DNA from: Ilumatobacter coccineus YM16-304
Lineage (GTDB): Bacteria; Actinomycetota; Acidimicrobiia; Acidimicrobiales; Ilumatobacteraceae
Assembly: GCF_000348785.1 (NCBI RefSeq)
Contig: NC_020520.1
Coordinates: forward strand, 3,968,001-4,032,000
Length of the DNA: 64,000 bases
Reading direction: 5' to 3'
The first letter of the stretch is position 1, and each line of letters begins with the position of its first letter. The translations under genes and the position numbers were made by a program. This document shows, one piece after another, positions 53,182 to 62,722 of this stretch. Below the pieces are notes generated by a model. It ran no database searches. It was not told the DNA's origin and saw only the letters and a list, made by a program, of their open reading frames with translations.

Positions 53182-55776
53182 TTAGTTGACGTTCAAGATG
53201 ACGAGGACGACGGCGCCGACGGCTGCTGCGCCGAAGATGAGTGCGCCGTACTGGTTGACCTTGCCGGACTGCGTGCTCTGCAGCCCGTGGCCGGTCTCGG
53301 ATGCGATCGTGCCGGAGCCGTTGACCGCTCCGTCGACGATGCGCTGGTCGAGGTTCTTGTAGACCCAGTCGCCCGACTTCTTGCCGCCTCGACCGACCGC
53401 GTCGACCGTACCGTCGAGGACGTTCTGGTTGATCCAGTAGGCCGCCTTCGAGACGGGGCGTGACACCGTGTAGACGAACACGTTGTTGTAGAGCACGTCG
53501 AGGTAGTACTTGTTCTTCAAGAACAGGTAGCCGCCGCGTGCGAACTTGTTCCGCTCGGTGAGGCCCACCAGGCGCTTGTCGCGGCGCTGGTAGTAGGCCA
53601 GGCAGAACGCGATGGCGGCGGCGTAGCCCGCGGCCACCACGCCGAGCGACAACAGCACCTTGCCCAGTTCGGGCTTGGCGTGCGTGACCGACGGGAAGAA
53701 GCAGACGCTGCCCGCCGCCGGGGTGTCGAAGCCGCACCCGCCGTGATGGTCGTCGGCGCCGTCTTCGGCTGCGAGCGATGCACCGGCCTCGAAGCCCGGC
53801 ACGTTGAGCTCGAGCGCGTGGCCCGGACCGCCCGGGATGATCGCCTCGATGGCGACCGGCTGCGGACGGGGCTCGACGTACTTCTTGATGACCTCGACAC
53901 CTTCGCCGAGGTCGATGCCGAGCGCACCGGTGGCGAGCGGCGTCGGGTTGGCGAAGCCGGACGTGAGGGCGAGGAAGGCGAGGATGATGATCGGGACGAT
54001 GATCAACTTGCCCGACTCGTGCGGTCCGTGGTCGCCGTGACCGTGATCGTCGTGGCCGTCGTCGTGACCGTGGTCCCCGTGATCGTCGGCGACCGCGGTA
54101 CCGGTGTTGGCGGCCGAGCTCAGCGAGCGAGGAGTTGCGGTGACGAGTTCGCGATCGATCTCGTCGCCGTGGATGATCTCTTCACGGAACGCCGTGGCGT
54201 AGCCGTGATCGTCGTCGTGGTGGATGCCCGCTGCGGCGCCGCGCGGCTCACCGAAGAAGGTGAGGTACGTCGCACGGGTCATGTACATCGCCGTGAGCGC
54301 TGCACCGCCGAGACCGACCCAGAACAGGAATGTGTAGCCGTTGTTGCCGACGTTGTCGATGATCTCGTCCTTCGACCAGAAGCCGGCGAACGGGATCACG
54401 CCGGTGAGGGCGAGCGTCGAGATGCACCAGGCGGTGAAGGTGACCGGCATGTGCTTGCGCAGTCCGCCCATGTCCTTCTTCATGTCGAACGAGTGGTGCG
54501 AACCGCTGTGGCTGATCGAGCCGGCACAGAGGAAGAGGCAGCACTTGAAGAAGGCGTGCGTGAACACGTGGAACACGGCCGGCAGCCAAGCGCCGGTACC
54601 GAGACCGAGCATCATGTAGCCGAGCTGCGACACCGTCGAGTAGGCGAGCACCTTCTTGATGTCGTCTTGGACGAACGCGAGCAGCGCCGCGATGACGATC
54701 GTGATGGCACCGATGATCGCGATGAACGAGAGGCCACCGTTGCCGATGTTGAAGCCCTCCCAGAACACGGGGTAGATGCGGGCGACGAGGAAGACGCCGG
54801 CCACGACCATGGTCGAGGAGTGGAGCAGCGACGACACCGGGGTGGGCCCGGCCATGGCGTCGGGCAGCCAGGTGTGGAGCGGGAACTGACCCGACTTGCC
54901 GATGCAGGCGATGAACAGCGCGCTCGCTCCGACCAGCAGCAGTGTGGGCGAACCTTCACCCGACAGCGCCCAGGCCTGGATGGCGGGGATGTTGAAGCCG
55001 TTGGAGTCGAGGTTGTCGACCGCCCACTGGTTGGCGCCGAAGAAGATGACGGCGGTACCGACGAGCAGTCCGACGTCGCCGACACGAACGGTGAAGAAGG
55101 CCTTCAGCGCCGAGTGGCTGTTGTACTTGTCTTCCCACCAGTGGCCGATGAGCATGAACGAGCAGAGGCCCATGATCTCCCAGCCGAGGATGATCTGGAC
55201 CATGTTCTCCGACATGACCATGACCAACATGCCGGCCGAGAACAGCGTGAGTGCGCCGAAGAACTGCGTGTAGCGGCGGTCGCCGCGCACGTAGTCGAGG
55301 CTGAAGATCTGCACCAGCAGCGAGATGAACGCCACCAGCCACAGCAGGAGGATCGAGAGGCCGTCACCGAACGAACCGATGCCGAACTCGAGGCCGGAGT
55401 TCTGCCACCAGACCCAGGTGTTGACGACCGGTTCGATGAACGGTTCGACCTCGCCGCCTTCGGAGGCACGAGGCACCGACCGACCGAAGGTCTGGACCAG
55501 GCCGAGCGAGTGCTCGCCGTGATCGGACGCCGAGTCGACACGGTTCATCCACTGGATGGCGGCACCCGTGGCGACCACGAGCGAACCGACCATCGAGGCG
55601 AGACCGAACTCGGAACCCTTGAGCGGCATCTTCTTGCCGAAGCCCATGATGAGCGCGAACCCGATCGCCGGGATGAGCGCCACGAGCCACAGGTTCTCGA
55701 GGAACCAGCCCGAGCTCAGGTGGAGCGCACCCTGCAACTGCTCGGATTCTTCTACGCGGAGTGAAATGTTGTGCAC
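53182..55776 (-). CDS. nuoL: NADH-quinone oxidoreductase subunit L, enlarged
   Basis: 864 residues against roughly 610-660 in most bacteria. The antiporter core is intact (GWEIMGLCSFMLIGHWWEDK, GKSGQFPLHTWLPDAMAGPT, KVLAYSTVSQLGYMMLGLGT). The extra length lies between the core and the C-terminal lateral helix. It includes a His/Asp/Gly-rich stretch (about 565-590) and a second extramembrane segment with two Cys (HGGCGFDTP, SVCFFPS). The His-rich run might bind a metal. The start is GTG 55776, just after the nuoK stop. Confidence 0.95.
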   Translation of the reverse strand: MHNISLRVEESEQLQGALHLSSGWFLENLWLVALIPAIGFALIMGFGKKMPLKGSEFGLASMVGSLVVATGAAIQWMNRVDSASDHGEHSLGLVQTFGRSVPRASEGGEVEPFIEPVVNTWVWWQNSGLEFGIGSFGDGLSILLLWLVAFISLLVQIFSLDYVRGDRRYTQFFGALTLFSAGMLVMVMSENMVQIILGWEIMGLCSFMLIGHWWEDKYNSHSALKAFFTVRVGDVGLLVGTAVIFFGANQWAVDNLDSNGFNIPAIQAWALSGEGSPTLLLVGASALFIACIGKSGQFPLHTWLPDAMAGPTPVSSLLHSSTMVVAGVFLVARIYPVFWEGFNIGNGGLSFIAIIGAITIVIAALLAFVQDDIKKVLAYSTVSQLGYMMLGLGTGAWLPAVFHVFTHAFFKCCLFLCAGSISHSGSHHSFDMKKDMGGLRKHMPVTFTAWCISTLALTGVIPFAGFWSKDEIIDNVGNNGYTFLFWVGLGGAALTAMYMTRATYLTFFGEPRGAAAGIHHDDDHGYATAFREEIIHGDEIDRELVTATPRSLSSAANTGTAVADDHGDHGHDDGHDDHGHGDHGPHESGKLIIVPIIILAFLALTSGFANPTPLATGALGIDLGEGVEVIKKYVEPRPQPVAIEAIIPGGPGHALELNVPGFEAGASLAAEDGADDHHGGCGFDTPAAGSVCFFPSVTHAKPELGKVLLSLGVVAAGYAAAIAFCLAYYQRRDKRLVGLTERNKFARGGYLFLKNKYYLDVLYNNVFVYTVSRPVSKAAYWINQNVLDGTVDAVGRGGKKSGDWVYKNLDQRIVDGAVNGSGTIASETGHGLQSTQSGKVNQYGALIFGAAAVGAVVLVILNVN

Positions 55777-55777
55777 G

Positions 55778-56077
55778 TCAGCCCTTCATTTCCGAGAGTT
55801 CGTCGAGGGCGATCGACTTGCGGTTGCGGTAGATCAGCAGCACCATCGCGAGGCCCACGCCGACTTCGGCAGCGGCGATCGCGATGACGAACAGCGCGAA
55901 CACGTGACCGTCGATGTTCTGGTTCATGAGCGCGAAGGCGATGAAGTTGAGGTTGACCGAGTTCAAGATGAGCTCGATCGACATCAGCACCATCACCGCG
56001 TTGCGACGGGCGATGACGCCGTAGACCCCGATGCAGAAGAGGACCGCGGCGAGGAGCAGGAAGTTGGCTTGCAGCAT
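55778..56077 (-). CDS. nuoK: NADH-quinone oxidoreductase subunit K
   Basis: 99 residues, three TM helices. The conserved membrane Glu residues are in [16 protein letters not shown] and [20 protein letters not shown]. Lies 15 bp downstream of nuoJ. Confidence 0.97.
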   Translation of the reverse strand: MLQANFLLLAAVLFCIGVYGVIARRNAVMVLMSIELILNSVNLNFIAFALMNQNIDGHVFALFVIAIAAAEVGVGLAMVLLIYRNRKSIALDELSEMKG

Positions 56078-56092
56078 GTTGCGTCAGACCCC

Positions 56093-56611
56093 TCAGTCTT
56101 TCCGTGCCAGGACGATGGCGCCGACGGCGGCGGCGAGCAGGACGAAGGTCATCCCGAAGAACGGGATGAGATACGGCGACAGGACCTGGTCGGCGATGGC
56201 CTGCGTGGGTGCCGGGCCGGCGGGCTCGGCGATGACGTTGTCGTCGGTGAAGTCGAGCACCACCCAGGCGAGCAGGCCGAACAGCACCACGCCGACCGGG
56301 ATGCCGAGCGCCCACGTCGAGTTGTTGAGCCCCTCTTCGGAGCCGATCTGGGCGCGCGTGAGCATGATGCCGAACAGGAAGAGCACCATGACCGCACCGA
56401 TGTAGACCATCACCTGCGACACGGCGACGAACTCGGCGGCCGCCAGGATGTACTGCGCGGCGACGCCGGCGAGCACCATGACCAGCCACAGCGCGGCGTG
56501 CACCACGTTCTTGGTCGACACGACACAGAGCGCCGAGAAGATCATGACCGCGGCGATGATGCCGAAGCCGATGTTCTGGGCGACGTTGATGCCGTCAGCA
56601 GCGAGCATCAT
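56093..56611 (-). CDS. nuoJ: NADH-quinone oxidoreductase subunit J
   Basis: 172 residues from ATG 56611 (ATG 56608 follows directly). Five TM helices, with the typical ALWLVMVLAGVAAQYILAAA, EFVAVSQVMVYIGAVMVLFL and FGIMLTR. The start overlaps the nuoI stop (ATGATG), so translation is coupled. Confidence 0.95.
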   Translation of the reverse strand: MMLAADGINVAQNIGFGIIAAVMIFSALCVVSTKNVVHAALWLVMVLAGVAAQYILAAAEFVAVSQVMVYIGAVMVLFLFGIMLTRAQIGSEEGLNNSTWALGIPVGVVLFGLLAWVVLDFTDDNVIAEPAGPAPTQAIADQVLSPYLIPFFGMTFVLLAAAVGAIVLARKD

Positions 56612-57087
56612 TTGCCGGCTCCGGCTTCGAGTTCGGGTGCCTCTGGCACGGTTTCCATCCACTCGCCGAGCTTCGACTTGTCGTGGAGCAGATCGGCGAT
56701 CTTCGGCTCGGAGTACTCGTACTCCGGGCTCCAGAACAGTGCGTCGAACGGGCACACCTCGACGCAGATACCGCAGTACATGCACAGCGCGTAGTCGATG
56801 TCGAACCGGTCGAGGTGGTTGACCTGACGCGGCTTGCCACCGGCACGGCGTGGAGGCGCCAACTGCTTGTGGCCTTCGATGTAGATGCACCAGTCGGGGC
56901 AGCTACGCGAGCACAGCATGCAGGCGGTGCAGTTGTCTTCGTGGAGGGCGATGACGCCGCGCGCCCGGATGGGCGGCGCTTCTTTTTCGTGCGGGTACTG
57001 CACGGTGTTCGCGCCGTCTTTGACGGTGCGTCCGAGCGTCTTCGCGGTGACGCCCAATCCCTTGAGCAGTCCAGGAACTTTGGGCAT
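56608..57087 (-). CDS. nuoI: NADH-quinone oxidoreductase subunit I
   Basis: 159 residues. Two 4Fe-4S sites (N6a and N6b) are present: CTACMLCSRSCP and CMYCGICVEVCP. Electrons reach NuoB through it. With NuoEFG absent from the operon, NuoI would be the likely docking site for an alternative donor such as ferredoxin (inference). ATG overlaps the nuoH stop (TAATG). Confidence 0.97.
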   Translation of the reverse strand: MPKVPGLLKGLGVTAKTLGRTVKDGANTVQYPHEKEAPPIRARGVIALHEDNCTACMLCSRSCPDWCIYIEGHKQLAPPRRAGGKPRQVNHLDRFDIDYALCMYCGICVEVCPFDALFWSPEYEYSEPKIADLLHDKSKLGEWMETVPEAPELEAGAGK

Positions 57088-58148
57088 TACACAGCCACCT
57101 TGAGAATTGCCGTCACGGCGATGTTGGCGAGCGACAGCGGAATGAGGAACTTCCAGGCGAAGGTCTGGAGTTGATCTTCACGGAAACGTGGGTAGCTGAA
57201 GCGCACCCACATGATGATGCCGACGAGGACGAACATCTTCGTGGCGAGGATCACCGGGCCGACGAGGTTCATCCACCAGGCGACCTCGTCGAGGTTGTCC
57301 CAGCCGAACCACTCGAACGGCACGCCCCAACCGCCGAGGAAGAGCACCGAGGCGATGAAGGCGAACACGCCGGCCGTGGCGAACTCGGCGATGAAGAAGA
57401 TGAGGAACCGGAAGCCGGTGTACTCGGTCATGTAGCCCGATACGAGCTCGGACTCGGCGATCGGCATGTCGAACGGCGACTGCGTGAGTTCGGCCTGCAC
57501 GGCGATCATGAAGATCAGGAAGCCGACGCCCTGGGTCAGGATGAACGGGTTGCCGAGGAACCCGATGCCGAAGATCTCGCCGGTGTTCTGGACTTCGACG
57601 ATCCGGTTGAGGTTCATCGAACCGGCCTGGATGACGACACCGAGCGTGGCGAGCACCATCGGGAGTTCGTAGGCGATGAGCTGACCGGCGGCGCGCAGAC
57701 CACCGAGGAGCGAGTATTTGTTGGCACTCGCCCAGCCGGCGACGAGGATGCCGAGCACGCTGACCGAACCGACGGCGAGGAAGTAGAACACTCCGGCGTC
57801 GAAGTCGGTGAAGAACGCGTCGGGGCCGAACGGCACGACGGCGATCAGGAGGAACGTCGACATCAGGACGATCAGCGGCGCGATCTTGAAGATCGGCTTG
57901 TCGGCGTTGTCGGGAGCGATGTCTTCCTTCTGCATCCACTTGCCGACTTCGGCGAGCAGCTGCATCGAGCCGTACGGGCCCGCTTCCATGGGGCCGAGAC
58001 GGCTCTGCATGAACGACATCATCTTGAACAGGAACAGGTACACGATGCCGCCCGCAGGGAGCAGCACCGCGACGAGCCCACCGACGACGCGGAAGATGGA
58101 CTGCGTCCAGTACGCGAAGTCGTAGTCGGTTGCGAGAAGACCAATCAC
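57087..58148 (-). CDS. nuoH: NADH-quinone oxidoreductase subunit H
   Basis: 353 residues, eight-helix membrane subunit lining the quinone chamber: SRLGPMEAGPYGSMQLLAEV, AELTQSPFDMPIAESELVSG, YTGFRFLIFFIAEFA and WVRFSYPRFREDQL. The start is GTG 58148, whose GTGA overlaps the nuoD stop. The D-H junction leaves no place for nuoE, nuoF or nuoG. Confidence 0.97.
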   Translation of the reverse strand: MIGLLATDYDFAYWTQSIFRVVGGLVAVLLPAGGIVYLFLFKMMSFMQSRLGPMEAGPYGSMQLLAEVGKWMQKEDIAPDNADKPIFKIAPLIVLMSTFLLIAVVPFGPDAFFTDFDAGVFYFLAVGSVSVLGILVAGWASANKYSLLGGLRAAGQLIAYELPMVLATLGVVIQAGSMNLNRIVEVQNTGEIFGIGFLGNPFILTQGVGFLIFMIAVQAELTQSPFDMPIAESELVSGYMTEYTGFRFLIFFIAEFATAGVFAFIASVLFLGGWGVPFEWFGWDNLDEVAWWMNLVGPVILATKMFVLVGIIMWVRFSYPRFREDQLQTFAWKFLIPLSLANIAVTAILKVAV

Positions 58149-59320
58149 CGGTCGATGTCTCCGAGGATGAAGTAGAGGCTGGCAAGGATCGTGATGATGT
58201 CGGGCACGTAGACACCCTTCAGGACCCACGGCGTGACGCTGATGTTGTTGAAGCTGGCCGAGCGGATCTTGACGCGGAAGGGTCCGAGATCACCCTTCGA
58301 CACCACGTAGTAGCCCATCTCACCGAGCGGGTTCTCGGTGGAGACGTACGCCTCACCCTCCGGAACCTTGATGATGCGCGGCACCTTGGTCATGATCGGA
58401 CCGGCCGGAATCTGCTCGACGAGCTGCTGCACGATCTTGCACGATTCGCGGGTCTCCTGGAGGCGGATCCAGCAGCGTGCCCACGAGTCACCGTCGGGGT
58501 GCGTCCAGACCTTCCAGTCGGCCTTGTCCCAGGCGAGCCCGACCGGGTTGTCGCGCCGGAGGTCGTAGTCGACGCCCGAGGCACGCAGGTTGGCGCCCGA
58601 CAGGCCGTACTCCTTGGCGATGTCGGCGGGGATCACGCCGATGCCGCGCATACGGCTCTGGAAGATCTCGTTGCCGAACAGCAGGTCTTCGATCTCGTCG
58701 CAGAACGCGATGAGCTTCTTCATGACCTGCTTGGTCTCGTCGATCCAGCCCTTCGGCAGGTCGTCTTTGAGGCCACCGATGCGGTCGAAGTTTGGGTGGA
58801 AGCGTCCGCCCGTGGCGCCCTCGATGAGGTTGAGGACGTACTCGCGGTCACGGAAGGCGAGGAACACCGGGGTGATCGCGCCCATCTGCACGCCGAGGTC
58901 GCCGAGGAACAGCGACACGTTGGCGATGCGCGACAGCTCGAACAGGATGGTGCGGATGACCTGCGCACGCGGCGGCGCTTCGATCTCCATCAACTGTTCG
59001 GCGGCGAGGATGAACGGCACTTCGTTGGCGAAGCTGCCGAGCCAGTCGATCCGGTTGATCAGCGTGGTGACCTGCGGGAACGTACGGACCTCGGTGAGCT
59101 TCTCGTAGCCGCGGTGCATGTAGCCGGCCGACGGTTCGGCCCACACGACCTGCTCGCCGTCGAGGCGAGCGATGATGCGCAGCGTGCCGTGAGTGGCCGG
59201 GTGCTGCGGGCCGATGTTGAGGGTCATGCCCTCGGTCTCGAGTTCGACGTTGAGGCGCGCGTCGGCGGCCTGCGAGGCGATGTACGACAGTTGCTGGCGG
59301 TCGCTCAGAGTCGGAGCCAT
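58145..59320 (-). CDS. nuoD: NADH-quinone oxidoreductase subunit D
   Basis: 391 residues, the 49-kDa quinone-site subunit: LNIGPQHPATHGTLRIIARL, GYMHRGYEKL, NRIDWLGSFANEVPF, GRFHPNFDRIGGLKDDLPKG and the C-terminal GDIDR. Not fused to NuoC. Starts with a 1-bp overlap with the nuoC stop (TGATG). Confidence 0.98.
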   Translation of the reverse strand: MAPTLSDRQQLSYIASQAADARLNVELETEGMTLNIGPQHPATHGTLRIIARLDGEQVVWAEPSAGYMHRGYEKLTEVRTFPQVTTLINRIDWLGSFANEVPFILAAEQLMEIEAPPRAQVIRTILFELSRIANVSLFLGDLGVQMGAITPVFLAFRDREYVLNLIEGATGGRFHPNFDRIGGLKDDLPKGWIDETKQVMKKLIAFCDEIEDLLFGNEIFQSRMRGIGVIPADIAKEYGLSGANLRASGVDYDLRRDNPVGLAWDKADWKVWTHPDGDSWARCWIRLQETRESCKIVQQLVEQIPAGPIMTKVPRIIKVPEGEAYVSTENPLGEMGYYVVSKGDLGPFRVKIRSASFNNISVTPWVLKGVYVPDIITILASLYFILGDIDR

Positions 59321-60009
59321 CAGGACTCACCGCCTTCCGCGGCGTCTTGCGCAGGTTCGGGCTGTTCGGGCATCGGTTCGACGTCGACGATGCCCGGCCA
59401 CGGCTTGACCATGCGGGCGAGCAGCGGGAAGTCCTTCTTCAACGGGTGTCCTTCGAAGTCGCCAGGCAGGTACATGTTGCGCAGGTCGGGGTGGCCGTTG
59501 AAGCCGATCCCGAACATCTCGTGGCACTCGCGCTCGTGCCAGTTCGCACCGGCGAACGAGCGAGTCCACGAATCGACGACCGGCGCATCGTCGGGCACGT
59601 CGGCCTTGATGGTGATGCCGACGTGACGGTCGAGATCGGTCAGGCGAGCGAAGACCTGCATGCGGGTCTCGCCGCCACAGGTGCCCTGGGTGATCGTCAT
59701 GTCGATCGGTGCTCGCTCGACCGTCGGGTCGTTCTCGCCGTTGCCATACGGCGACGGCATCCAGTCGATGGCCGAGAGGAAGCTGAACCAGGTGAACCCG
59801 GCGGTCTTCAACGCCGCGGCCGTTTCGGCCCAGGCGTCGGTGGCCACACGGACCGTGAGATCGGTGTTGGGCACGATGTGCGAGTCGATCAGCGATGCGC
59901 CGATGCGGTTGCGCAGGTCGTCGACGATGCCTTCGCGCAGTCCGTCGCCGGGCAGCGCCTGGGGCGCCTCGTCGGTCGAGGGGGTCTCGGTGTCACTCAA
60001 TGGGGCCAC
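59320..60009 (-). CDS. nuoC: NADH-quinone oxidoreductase subunit C
   Basis: 229 residues from GTG 60009; TTG 60000 (MSDTETPST) is an equal alternative. It has the 30-kDa subunit signature: [40 protein letters not shown]. Acidic Pro/Glu-rich tail. The start overlaps the nuoB end by 17 bp. Confidence 0.95.
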   Translation of the reverse strand: MAPLSDTETPSTDEAPQALPGDGLREGIVDDLRNRIGASLIDSHIVPNTDLTVRVATDAWAETAAALKTAGFTWFSFLSAIDWMPSPYGNGENDPTVERAPIDMTITQGTCGGETRMQVFARLTDLDRHVGITIKADVPDDAPVVDSWTRSFAGANWHERECHEMFGIGFNGHPDLRNMYLPGDFEGHPLKKDFPLLARMVKPWPGIVDVEPMPEQPEPAQDAAEGGES

Positions 60010-60637
60010 CGCCCACCACGATCGGTTCCGGGCGGTCGCGCTCGGGAATCGGCTGCGGGTCGGTCGAGATGTCGTGGGTGGTCTGCCCGGTGGGCTCCCC
60101 TGCGCTCAACTGGCCGCGCTCGGCTTCGCGCGTGGCCTGGAGGGTGGTGAACTCGTCGCCCTTCCACTTGGCCTGCATGTCTTCGTTCTTGATCCGCTGC
60201 TGCAGCAGCACGACACCTTCGAGCAGTGCTTCGGGGCGCGGCGGGCAGCCCGGCACGTACACGTCGATCGGGATGATCTGATCGACGCCCTTGGTGACCG
60301 AGTAGCTGTCCCAGTACGGGCCGCCGCAGTTGGCGCACGAGCCCATCGAGATGGCGTACTTCGGCTCGGGCATCTGCTCCCAGAGGCGCTTCACGGCGGG
60401 GGCCATCTTGTCGGTGACCGTGCCCGACACGCACACGAAGTCGGCCTGGCGCGGGCTCGCGGGCAGCGGGATGACGCCGAGGCGCATCACGTCGTAGCGC
60501 GGCGAACCGAACGCGGCACCCATTTCGATGGCGCAGCAGGCGAGGCCCCACTGGTACACCCACAGGCTGTACGAGCGGCTCATGTTGAACAGCTTCGTCA
60601 GCGGTGCCGGCATCCGGCCCTTGTCTACGAGACCCAT
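59993..60637 (-). CDS. nuoB: NADH-quinone oxidoreductase subunit B
   Basis: 214 residues. The N2 cluster ligands are present: the vicinal pair in [20 protein letters not shown], and [17 protein letters not shown]. The C-terminal extension is Glu/Pro-rich. Lies 38 bp after nuoA. Confidence 0.97.
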   Translation of the reverse strand: MGLVDKGRMPAPLTKLFNMSRSYSLWVYQWGLACCAIEMGAAFGSPRYDVMRLGVIPLPASPRQADFVCVSGTVTDKMAPAVKRLWEQMPEPKYAISMGSCANCGGPYWDSYSVTKGVDQIIPIDVYVPGCPPRPEALLEGVVLLQQRIKNEDMQAKWKGDEFTTLQATREAERGQLSAGEPTGQTTHDISTDPQPIPERDRPEPIVVGGGPIE

Positions 60638-60675
60638 GTCAGATCAACTCCGTTTCGAACTTCAGCGCCATCCGG

Positions 60676-61041
60676 TCAGACCCAACGCAGCAATCCGCGC
60701 TTCCACGCATAGAACAGACCGTCGAGCAACAAGAACATGAAGACGAGCATCACGACGAGTCCGAAGGTGCCGTATCGCTCGACCGAGATCGCCCACGGGA
60801 ACAGGAACACGGCTTCGACGTCGAAGATGACGAAGAGCAGGGCGAACACGTAGTAGCGAACCTGGCTCTGCGACCAGCCCATTCCGACCGGATCGACGCC
60901 CGATTCGTACGCGATGTACTTCTCGGCCGAGGGGCTCGTCGGGCGTACCGCAGCAGCGAGTCCGAGCAGGAGCCCACCGACTACGAGAGCGGTCGCCCCG
61001 AACCAGATGACGTTCAGGTAATCGCGGAGAAAGTCCGACAT
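60676..61041 (-). CDS. nuoA: NADH-quinone oxidoreductase subunit A
   Basis: 121 residues, three TM helices. YIAYESGVDPVG and VRYYVFALLFVIFDVEAVFL (with the conserved FD-x-E) are diagnostic. First gene of the operon. ATG 61041 follows a TATCTT hexamer by 10 nt, so any leader would be very short. Confidence 0.96.
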   Translation of the reverse strand: MSDFLRDYLNVIWFGATALVVGGLLLGLAAAVRPTSPSAEKYIAYESGVDPVGMGWSQSQVRYYVFALLFVIFDVEAVFLFPWAISVERYGTFGLVVMLVFMFLLLDGLFYAWKRGLLRWV

Positions 61042-61068
61042 ACGAGCCCCGAAGATACCAGGGCTCGT
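61042..61068 (-). promoter_or_regulatory. nuo operon promoter inside an inverted repeat
   Basis: Arms ACGAGCCC (61042-61049) and GGGCTCGT (61061-61068) enclose an 11-nt spacer holding the minus-strand TATCTT hexamer (61057-61052). A protein bound here would cover the -10. Confidence 0.45.
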
Positions 61069-61122
61069 GAATTCCTTCCCAAACTCGACGAACGTATTCC
61101 TGGCCGCATGTCACGCGCCGGA

Positions 61123-61147
61123 GTCGTGCGCCTCGCCGACGCACGAC
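61123..61147. promoter_or_regulatory. candidate operator between nuoA and the Tat-exported repeat protein
   Basis: GTCGTGCG (61123-61130), 9-nt spacer, CGCACGAC (61140-61147). Placed in the 208-bp divergent region; no known consensus matched. Confidence 0.35.
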
Positions 61148-61249
61148 ATTTTCCGAAGTTTCTCGATGTGACGGTGATCCAGGAGCCGCTCGACGACGAA
61201 CTCCTCTCCAACCGTCGACATTCGCGACGGCCAACGAGGAGAGGTACGT

Positions 61250-62722
61250 ATGACCGACCTGCACGACGAGATCACCGACCACGAGACGGGCCCGGACGCC
61301 GACATCGACGCGCCCGACGGCTCCGCCGGACGGCGCCGACGCAAGTTCCTGACCGGAGCCGGCATCGCCGGTGCGGCAGCGATCGTGGGGTCGAAGTCGG
61401 CGTCCGCCGCCGACGGCGCCACCTACACCGGCTCCGTCACGACCTACCAGAACAACGAGTCCAACGGCGGCGCGCCAGGCACCGCCGGCAACGAGGCCGT
61501 CGTCGGCGAAGTACTGCCTGCCGACAACGGTTCCCACGCGATTCGCGGTGTGACGAACGGAACGGGCCACTCGGTCGCGGGTGACACGCCGGCCAGTGCG
61601 CCCAACACGGTCGCCGCCACCTGGGGACGCCACGCCGGTCAGGGCGCGGGTGTGGGTGGCGTCAACGTCGCCACCACCTCGCCGCTCGCCGGTCCCGCTC
61701 GAGCCGTCGAAGGAGTGGTCACCTCCCCGACCAACGGCTCCCACGCCGTCTACGGCAAGACCAACGGCGGCGGCCACTCGATCGCCGGCGACACCCCCGC
61801 AGAGGCCACGAGCCCCGACGGCACGGGTTCGAACACCGTCGCCGCCACCTGGGGACGCCACGCCGGTCTCGGCGCCGGCATCGGCGGCGTCAACACCACC
61901 ACCGACGTCGTCCCGATCGCCGGTTCGGCGCGCGGCGTCGAAGGCGTCGTCGCCGAAGGGACCAACGGCTCGCACGCGGTGTTCGGGCTCACCAACGGCG
62001 GCGGCCACTCGGTCGCCGGCGACACGCCGGCCGACGCGAAGGGCGCCAACGGCGAAGGCACCAACACGGTGGCAGCAACCTGGGGACGCCATCAGGGCGT
62101 CGGCGCCGGCATCGGCGGCATCTCCGTCGGCGGCTACGGCGGCGAGTTCCAGGGCGGTGCGGGCAAGGCTCAGGTCCGGCTCATCCAGGTCGACAACGAC
62201 GCCGAGGGCACGGCCGAGGCCGACAAGGTGGTCGGCCCGCCGACCGACGACGACCACCAACTCGGCGAACTGTTCGCCGACGGGCGCGGCAAGCTCTACT
62301 ACAACAACGCGACGGGCAACAGCTTCGTGCAGTTGACGCAGCAGGTGCTCTTCGAGAACCCGCAACGAGCGTGGGACTCACGGCCCGGCGAAGCACCCGC
62401 CAACGGCGACAAGGGCAAGATCGCCGCCGACGGCACGGTCGCGATCGATCTCACCGAGTTCACCGACGTGCCCGCCGGCGCATCGGCCGCGTTGATCAAC
62501 ATCTCGGTGGCCGACACCGAGGGCATCGGCTACATGACCGCCTTCAACGGCGACACCGCCGACGGCGATCGGCCGCTGGCGGCGTCGGTCACGTGGAGCG
62601 GTCCGGCCAACCGGGCGACCAACAGTCTCACCGTGCGTCCGAACGATGCCGGGGCGATCAAGGTCTACCTCGGCGGCTCGGGCGCCAACGTCATCGTCGA
62701 CGTGTCGGGATACATCGTCTGA
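61250..62722 (+). CDS. Tat-exported repeat protein with one divergent C-terminal module
   Basis: 490 residues from ATG 61250 (GAGGAGAGG Shine-Dalgarno). An acidic N-region of ~28 residues precedes a twin-arginine signal (RRRRKFLTGAGIAGAAAIVG, about 29-48). Three repeats of ~85 residues follow (about 75-320), each with GSHA-x-x-G-x-TNG-x-GHS-(V/I)-AGDTPA and NTVAATWGRHAG-x-GAG-x-GGV. A short linker region (ELFADGRGKLYYNNATGNSF) leads to a C-terminal domain (about 365-490). That domain resembles the module of the six large surface proteins (WDSRPG, ALINISVADTEGIGYMTAFN, RPLAASVTW, VIVDVSGYIV) but lacks its Cys pair. Divergent from nuoA. Function unknown. Confidence 0.8.
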   Translation: MTDLHDEITDHETGPDADIDAPDGSAGRRRRKFLTGAGIAGAAAIVGSKSASAADGATYTGSVTTYQNNESNGGAPGTAGNEAVVGEVLPADNGSHAIRGVTNGTGHSVAGDTPASAPNTVAATWGRHAGQGAGVGGVNVATTSPLAGPARAVEGVVTSPTNGSHAVYGKTNGGGHSIAGDTPAEATSPDGTGSNTVAATWGRHAGLGAGIGGVNTTTDVVPIAGSARGVEGVVAEGTNGSHAVFGLTNGGGHSVAGDTPADAKGANGEGTNTVAATWGRHQGVGAGIGGISVGGYGGEFQGGAGKAQVRLIQVDNDAEGTAEADKVVGPPTDDDHQLGELFADGRGKLYYNNATGNSFVQLTQQVLFENPQRAWDSRPGEAPANGDKGKIAADGTVAIDLTEFTDVPAGASAALINISVADTEGIGYMTAFNGDTADGDRPLAASVTWSGPANRATNSLTVRPNDAGAIKVYLGGSGANVIVDVSGYIV

